From Prinsepia uniflora (Eukaryota; Streptophyta; Magnoliopsida; Rosales; Rosaceae), in the NCBI GenBank assembly GCA_032719365.1, contig CM064861.1:83386863-83450862 (forward strand): a stretch of 64,000 bases of DNA. The letters are read 5' to 3'. Below the pieces are notes generated by a model, which made no database searches, was not told where the DNA came from, and worked only from the letters and a program-made list of their open reading frames with translations. Shown here piece after piece: positions 57,829 to 64,000 of this stretch. The stretch's first letter is position 1. Each line of letters opens with the position of its first letter. The translations under genes were made by a program, and so were the position numbers.

Positions 57829-59957
57829 TCAGCCACGTCGCTCGGCGGTCCAATGCGGTGCACTGGGGCTAAAGTGCACGGAGACGACCCTCGAGTCAAG
57901 AAGCTCCATGATGGGTGAAAAATTCACACATCTTGGTGCCTTGTACTGGTTGATAGACGCACCCCTAGAGATTGCATAGTCCATGAGCTCCTCAAATGTC
58001 CCGTTCTTCACCACCCTAATCTCAAGTGGTCCAATCGAATTGTCAGAAACCCTTCCTTGCCTATACACCGAGTTCAACTCCTCCTCCATCGCCAAGCAGC
58101 AACTGTCCAAAACCTTCGCGTTCGGCGACCTCACCGCCTCCTTCACCAACAACTCCAAATAAATCACATAATGCCCCGGGATCGTCTTGGTGTCGGCGTA
58201 ACTCGTGTACTCCACTATAGCCGTGTTGAAGTCACGTAACAGCGCCCCCGCACTGTCCACCGCCTTCTGAAGCTCAGCCTCGTCGGTCTTGTCGGAGTCA
58301 ATGCTCAACAAAACATTCTTCCTCCTCACGAACCGGAACTGAGGCGCGGCGTTGTGGAAGCCGGTGACCTCGAGAATGTCTCCCACTCTGTAACGACACA
58401 GCCCAGCGTATGTGGAGATGACAAGCTCGTACTCCTTGCCAAGTTCCAGGTCAGCAAGTTCGACAAGGCGGGGAGGGGAGGTTTTAGACAGAGGAGGAGC
58501 CGAAGGGTCGTGTGGTATGAACTCGAAGTATCCCATGTTGGGCATGATTGTGTAAGAAACCTCAGAAGGTTGACACAATGGCTTAAGATTTAGCCCGAAA
58601 TAACATTCCGAGGAGGCATACATGGTACAAGCCTTTGGCAAGCCATTGGAATAATAATCGAGCAAAGGGATGTATTGAGCCATTGCGCCCGTAACAATCA
58701 CTTCGAGGTACTTTGTGTTGGGCCAAATCCTGGGGATTATGCCTTCCCAATTCTCTTCGCAACATGCATTTATTAAGAAATCGGACAGATGGGGATCGGG
58801 CTTTAATATCCCGGACATTACCTGGCGGAGCGAAGGGTCTGTGATTTTAGGGCTTAGTGCACCACTGCCGATGTCCTGGGCCAATTGGCGCCAGTTGAGC
58901 TGGAGGAATCGGATTGCTCTGAGTAGGCCGGACGCAAACACGGCGCCTACTCTGAGCACTTCCTCGCGCATGACTAGGCCGCAGATCATTTGTGTGTACA
59001 TGCTTTGGAATGAGTCGGCACAAAGAATGGCTTCATTTGGGCTGGTGTAGACGTTGTAGGGATCATATGGCCTTGTCTTGAAATGCTCACTCTTGTAGTA
59101 GCTTGTCAGCACCGGACGGGCCACCAGCCCACCTGGTGTCTTGGCCTCCGCCTTCACGAACAAGAAGTAGAGCCCCTTCCCCTTGTCCAACTCCGGCACA
59201 TAACTGTTACGTCAACCCAAGATCCAAGTTTTTTAATTAGAAACTACTTTATTAATTACATGGATTCATAATTTAATAATTGTAGTGATTTTTTTATATA
59301 TGAAGTCACTCTTAATTATGCACTTCAACATTTTTTTTCCAGTTATCAGCAATTAATGGATTTTGTATTTAAATTCAAAAAATGTAAATTAAAATTATTG
59401 GTTGGGAATGAAGAAAAAATTACAGGTTCATGACTGGCATAAGCAAGCTGTATAGTAGGGTACGACGGTCCAATTCCTCATGGATCGTAGGCATCAATTT
59501 TCTTTCTCCAGCTGAAGTCCCAGAACTGCATGCAACTCAAAAATATTAAATATTTTTCCATGAAGAAAGAAAAAAATTCAACAAATTCAAAAGAAAATTA
59601 AAAAAAAATAATTTATTTATTTATTTCTGTATATTACCTGGTGAGGAACTCGGAGATGGGATGCGAGCTCAAGATGGGCGAGCGATCTCCATTAGCAATA
59701 CGTTGGATCTCAGGCTGAAGATCCTCGTACGTAACGACAGGGACTTTCGACTTGAACGTGTCCCGATCGGTTGCTCCGTTGAGACAGAAGCGTTTCAGGT
59801 ATTCGGTCTGGGCGTTGCGGCTGAGTATCTCGCACAACACCCTGTCCTGAACCAAGTCCGTGTTCTTGGTGGTCTCCTCTATGAACTGAAGGGCCTTGGC
59901 ATCCTTCTCGTTGGCAGGTGGGCCCAGAGGGGAAGATGTCACAGTATCAATGGCCAT
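57829..59957 (-). CDS. GH3: GH3 auxin-amido synthetase (group II, GH3.1/GH3.3-like)
   Basis: Acyl-adenylate enzyme that joins indole-3-acetic acid to amino acids such as Asp or Ala using ATP, lowering free auxin in the cytosol. Three exons: 59957-59638, 59525-59424 and 59203-57829, all with GT-AG introns, giving a 598-residue protein (family norm about 590-612). ATP/AMP motifs are complete: [10 protein letters not shown] (about 107-116, split by intron 1), YASSE (336-340) and YRVGD (412-416). Other conserved stretches are [49 protein letters not shown] and [16 protein letters not shown], ending [14 protein letters not shown] and C termini and the intron positions match the group II, auxin-induced branch near Arabidopsis GH3.1 to GH3.4. 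The start MAIDTV is the first Met in a strong family context. No break is seen, so it should be functional. It is the only convincing host gene here. Confidence 0.97.
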
Positions 59958-60060
59958 GATTTATTGATGAAATGAGAAATAAGGGTGATATTCGATCGTC
60001 TGATGATGATGATGATTACGATGAATGTTTGTGGTGTTCGGAGGTGATGAAGGGGGTGGG

Positions 60061-60290
60061 ATTTTTATAGTGGGGTGGGGTTTGGTTGGTTTCTCTGAGC
60101 CACGTCCCATATTCCACGTCACGGGTGCCACGTGGACAGGCGGACCAATTGGTGTTTGGACGACGCCGAAGGACCCTAGTTGGTCAGAGCGGACATAGGA
60201 AATATTTATGTCCGAGGGAGTGCTGTCCCTCAAGGGAACATGTGGGTCCTCTACACGTTGAAGGGTGCATTGAGCCCGACATGTGGGGTC
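60061..60290 (-). promoter_or_regulatory. GH3 promoter: TATA box, G-box, auxin-response-like site
   Basis: On minus, CTATAAAA at about 60062-60069 lies roughly 105 bp before the ATG, a plausible TATA box. A perfect CCACGTGG (G-box/ABRE core) is at 60128-60135, with further CACGTC words at 60104-60118 and a CCAAT word near 60145. TGTCGG (minus; CCGACA on plus, 60276-60281), the high-affinity ARF-binding variant, is about 320 bp upstream. GH3 genes are classic early auxin-response genes, so an ARF site is expected. Activity is inferred, not shown. Confidence 0.55.
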
Positions 60291-60419
60291 CACAGGCTAT
60301 ACCAGATCAGCAAAGGGTTTTTGTCCGGGCCTACCAGTCAGCCCTGGACCACGCGGCCTTTTTTCAAGTGAGGTTGCTTTTTGCTTGTTTGAAAAACTCT
60401 TATGGCTTCTGAGCTCTGA

Positions 60420-62011
60420 CCAAGAAAAGATAAAAAAGGAAAACTCTACGGCAGCCGGCTAAATAAGTAGAGAGACTTTGTGAGAGAGGAGGAACAGACG
60501 GCCCAAAAGCTACGCGATTGCTGTTGGAGATTTGGGGAGAGAAAAATCATTGAGCATTTTTATATATTGTGTTAATTACCCTAAGTAGAGTTTAGATTAA
60601 GATAATGATGACCGGAAATAAGACGAATTTAATTAAACCATGTAATAAGTTAACTATAATTATGGTATCAAATTAATCAAGATATAATGATATATACACT
60701 TTATTATCGTTATTGTTATCGTTATCTATGCTTGACGAATTTTAGGTCGATTGGAAATTCAATGTTAGATATTATAAATTGGTTAGTGGTTCTAGCATGA
60801 ACTTGACTTCTGACTTGGTGTGCCAATTTCCATCTCAAATCCACTTATCTCAAACACATTGAAATACTTATTTTGTTTTCTCCTTTTAAGAATTTAGATA
60901 TTTAGGTTTTTTATTGTAATTTTTTTATCGAGTAGTATATGTATTATATATATATATATTATTTACCTATATTTTAGTTGAACTTTTGATGAATTTTGAT
61001 AAAATATTTATATTAAAGAAAATTGGTTTAATTAAATTAGTCCATCTAATTTGAATAAGAATTATTTGTGTGTGGCTTGATGCATACGTTATCAATGTGT
61101 AGCTTGGTAGCTAGGATATATTGTAGTGAGATTTTAAATATGCATGGTTGATTAGGCCAGGGTGGGTGACAATTGTTTTTGCATTTTTGGTACGTCATGA
61201 CAGTTGCATTACAACAACATATTGTTTTCTTCGCTATCGTTGGGGAATGATTGAATTGAATCTTCGGAATATTAAATCCCAGATAATCATATATGTGTGG
61301 ACATTTTAAATTAGATTAAGAAATCCTAAATTTACAGTGACATCCATGGAATCCTATGGAATTAATGTCTCTAATTTTTAAGGACTAAAAGCTTCGACTT
61401 ATAACATGAAACTTGTACATATGCTAAGTACCCTCTAAATAATCTTTGATCATTTTCACTAGATAGGGTTACTCCTTGAAACTGTTCAAAGATAGAAGGT
61501 TAATGAAATGATCACATTAAATACTTATCAGCATTATTCTGATTAGACTTTAGGGTAATCGACTTGATTAATATATATAGAATTGAATACGTAAAACTAT
61601 AATTTTGGTAGTGGTAATTTTGAAGTGTTTAATTTAATTTAATTATTGTTAACCAGCTCTATCCCAAAACAACAAGGCACAATGCGAGATTTATTCATTA
61701 AATAAATAAAGGAAATATGAATTAATTTATAGGTATATGAAAAGTGACACACAATTATGTCGGAATAAAGATAGTCCATGGCAAGAGGAAAAGACAATTT
61801 TTATAAAAACCAAAAAATCTATATATGCTGTACTGCTCTCACGAAAGCTACTTATTCATTTCGGACTTACTGAATATATGTATACCAAATACCTGTCTCA
61901 ACAAGTACGTACGTGATTCAGACTTGTGATAGCTAGGGATTGTTTTTTTATTTTGATTTTTAAATGTCGGATTGGATTTTTAACGTTCTTACGATATTTG
62001 TTGATGATATG
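60420..62011. other. AT-rich spacer upstream of GH3
   Basis: No gene, RNA gene or bounded element recognised. It may contain distal GH3 regulatory sequence. Confidence 0.6.
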
Positions 62012-62756
62012 TGTAATGACCCAGAAATTTAAGAAAAAATAAAATGACCATTTTGTCCCCGTGGTCAAATAGTTGACTTTTTAACCTGTGAACCTGTTGG
62101 ACATTCGGTAAGGATCGTTACAAAGATCTTGAACTCTTGAGTCTTTAGACAATCAGTATGTTGAAATCGGAGACTATAAAGCTTCAGTATAGGCCATAAT
62201 TGAGTGGGGGTATTTTGGTCATTTTGAATTCAAGGATATTTTAGTAATTTTACAAGAACACTCTAGGGTAGTCTGGAACCTTCCATTTTCCCTCTTCTTT
62301 CCCCTCCACCGACTTACTACATGCATAAATGTGTGTGTGATTGTGTGAGAAGGGACTTCGGTGGTGGTTGCCCGAAAATAGAAGGGAAAATGAGAATGGT
62401 GAAGAAAGCGAGACACTACCAGTGAGAGGGAAGAAAAGGAAAGAGAAAAGAGAGGGGAGAGGAGGAAGAGAGAGTGGGAGAGGCTAGGACGCTGAGGATC
62501 TTCCAAACCCACAGCCTTGAACAAACCCGTGTAGCCCAAAGAAATGGTCGTGGGATGTTACAGCGTTCTGCGGCCTTGTAGTGATTGTCTGTGGATCCTA
62601 GGGCGTTAAGTGAGTTCCTAGGGTCATCATGGAGTGAGAAACAGAGTTTGTGGACGCGGGCGATCGTCTTGTACGAAGCTGGGAAACTGGCCGAAACTCT
62701 AAGGTAAGAGTTCTTGGTTTTTAGTTCTTGTAACTTAGTTTGGTGATCATCAATAA
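62012..62756 (+). mobile_element. LTR-X-related copy G (plus, left part)
   Basis: It begins TGTAATGACCCAG, then GTCAAATAGTTGACTTTTT, GGATCGTTACAAAGATC, AGTATGTTGAAATCGG and a GTGTGTGTGATTGTG plus GA-rich leader, as in the copy at 4160. Donor-like AAG|GTAAG is at 62704. It is interrupted at 62757 by the ATCGATATCG repeat and does not resume before the window ends. Confidence 0.6.
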
Positions 62757-63779
62757 TGAAAATATCGATATCGACGGATATATCGCTAGTCGAATTTACA
62801 GAAATCTCGCTCTAAATATCGGTATTGATATCGATATCGTTTACGGTCAACAAAAATGAAGGAAATTTGGTTTAAAAGTTGGAAATTTGGAACGAAACTT
62901 TGGGAAAAACTTAAGTACCCAATAATAGTTATATACGACTAATAAAAACTATAAAATGACTTTGATATAATAAATATATGATGAATCATATGATAGAATA
63001 TAGGTCTGCCAATAACTAACAGTATAAAATCTTAAAGATAAACTTAAATTAAACATGTAATCTAAATTAAACATATGTTCTAAATTAAAATATATATTCT
63101 AAAATAAAACATAAACTACTAAAATATATTTTACTTATTATTTGAAATTGTGAAAAAAGGTTAAATAGGATTACTAAAATATATTTTACTAAACATGTAT
63201 TCTAAATTAAAAATGTATTCTAAAAAGGTTTAAAATGGCCAATTTTAGATTAAACATGTATTCTAAATTAAATCATATGTGCTAAATTGAAACATATATT
63301 CTAAATTAAAATATATATTCTAAATATGTGAGTTAAGCCATATTTTCAAATTAATCATGTATTCTAAATTAAACATATGTTCTAAATTAAAATATATATT
63401 CTAAAATAAAACATAAATTACTAAAATATTTTTTACTTATTATTTGAAATTGTGAAAAAAGGTTAAATAGGATTATTAAAATATATTTTACTTATTATTT
63501 GAAATTGGGAAAATGGTTAAATAGGAAAATAAGTATTTGACCCCAAAAAAAAAAAAAAATTAAAGTTGTTAAAATAAAAACATAGTGTTTCAATTAGCCC
63601 ACTTGCATCCCTTAAAAATGATGGGTTTGGGTGGTTTGAGAGATCAATCGATCGATCTCTTTCTCTTCTTTGTGTGGAAGCCAACAGAGCCTTCTGGAAT
63701 TTTCTCCTGGGCTTTGTCTGGTGGCGACGGTGAGAGGCGGTCGTAAGGAGGCAGCCAGCCTGTGAGAGCATAGAGGACT
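62757..63779 (+). repeat. Dispersed ATCGATATCG-rich repeat, copy 2
   Basis: Its first 300 bp match 544-840. It then diverges into AT-rich DNA built on ATTCTAAATTAAAACATAT words. A 140-bp block starting at 63051 recurs almost unchanged from 63351, a 300-bp offset. The end contains GATCAATCGATCGATC and a GC-richer stretch (63660-63779). The right limit is set only by the next LTR-X start. Confidence 0.5.
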
Positions 63780-64000
63780 TGATAAAACCCGCCCTAAATC
63801 CCTCGAGATTAGCGTGGGACGGGCCTGCTCCCGTCTGACAGCCAGGGATATTTCCGTCATTTGCCCAACCGGGACTATCAGAGGGCGCCAGGATCCGAAG
63901 AAGGAATGTGATGTCTCGTCTCTGTTACAACCGCATTCGCGATCAACCTGAAGGGCATTCAAAATACAAAAGTTGTGAGTGGACAAAACAAATATTTTAT
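63780..64000 (-). mobile_element. LTR-X copy M5 (minus), continues past the window
   Basis: It begins TGATAAAACCCGCCC on plus and follows M1 and M2 closely: CTCCCGTCTGACA, GCCCAACCGGGAC, GTGATGTCTC, then GATCAACCTGAAGGGCATT (the reverse of the acceptor-like site) and GTGAGTGGAC at 63975-63984. The rest lies outside the window. Confidence 0.75.

Noticed and set aside
58026..59271. Plus-strand ORFs across the GH3 locus
   Set aside because: Shadows of the GH3 coding exons on the opposite strand, without domains of their own.

Overview
This window is nuclear DNA of a flowering plant, most likely a eudicot. The support is a three-exon GH3 auxin-conjugation gene, a full-length CACTA (En/Spm) transposon, a Ty3/gypsy Tat-lineage retrotransposon, Cassandra-type 5S-derived LTRs, and long AT-rich spacers with spliced genes. 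I cannot name the species from the sequence. Only one host gene is convincing: the GH3 gene on the minus strand at 57829-59957. Nearly everything else is mobile DNA.

Layout. 1-3.1 kb: AT-rich spacer with microsatellites, one copy of an ATCGATATCG-rich dispersed repeat, and a 685-bp Mutator-like foldback element with a 9-bp target duplication. About 3.2-33 kb: a deep nest built mainly from one repeat family, called LTR-X here. Its copies are 2.5-3.0 kb, begin TGT(A/C)A and end (T/A)CA, and are flanked by 5-bp target-site duplications (TSDs). No copy is seen paired with a second LTR or an internal coding region, so they look like solo LTRs. Nesting order: an old plus-strand copy (4160-4591 and 30781 onward) is split by minus-strand M1 (4592-30780). 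M1 is split by M2 (5105-10564, itself split by M3, 7681-10286), by plus-strand A (11600-25294), and by M4 (26136-30637, itself split by an unrelated solo LTR, 26502-28404). A carries a Tat-type gypsy element (13191-21344) and a further LTR-X copy, B (21536-24556). Two Cassandra LTRs follow (30891-31223; 33017-33581). 33.9-40.5 kb: an LTR-X copy on minus interrupted by a complete plus copy C (34096-37033), then another plus copy E. 40.5-53.4 kb: the end fragment of one CACTA element, then a complete 11.88-kb CACTA element (41480-53359, TSD ATT) whose two transposase genes are both disrupted. 53.4-57.8 kb: spacer with a LINE RNase H remnant and a 41-nt G homopolymer. 57.8-60.4 kb: GH3 and its promoter. 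60.4-64 kb: spacer, a partial LTR-X copy, a second ATCGATATCG repeat, and the start of another LTR-X copy running off the window.

The most unusual material is inside LTR-X. Nine copies or partial copies keep a GT(A/G)AG-type or GTGAT splice-donor-like site at the same place. Eight intact or nearly intact copies keep a second donor-like GTGAGTGG(A/G)C that can base-pair with GTCCACTCAC just upstream of a pyrimidine-CAG acceptor 1-1.3 kb away; in some copies the pairing is retained by compensating substitutions. Between the two sites each copy has its own array of small hairpins of different sequence but similar shape. LTR-X and Cassandra also share their termini, which suggests a common integrase. 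In the Tat element the integrase core is deleted and pol is full of stops, while an antisense 306-codon ORF with its own TATA box and leader intron is intact.
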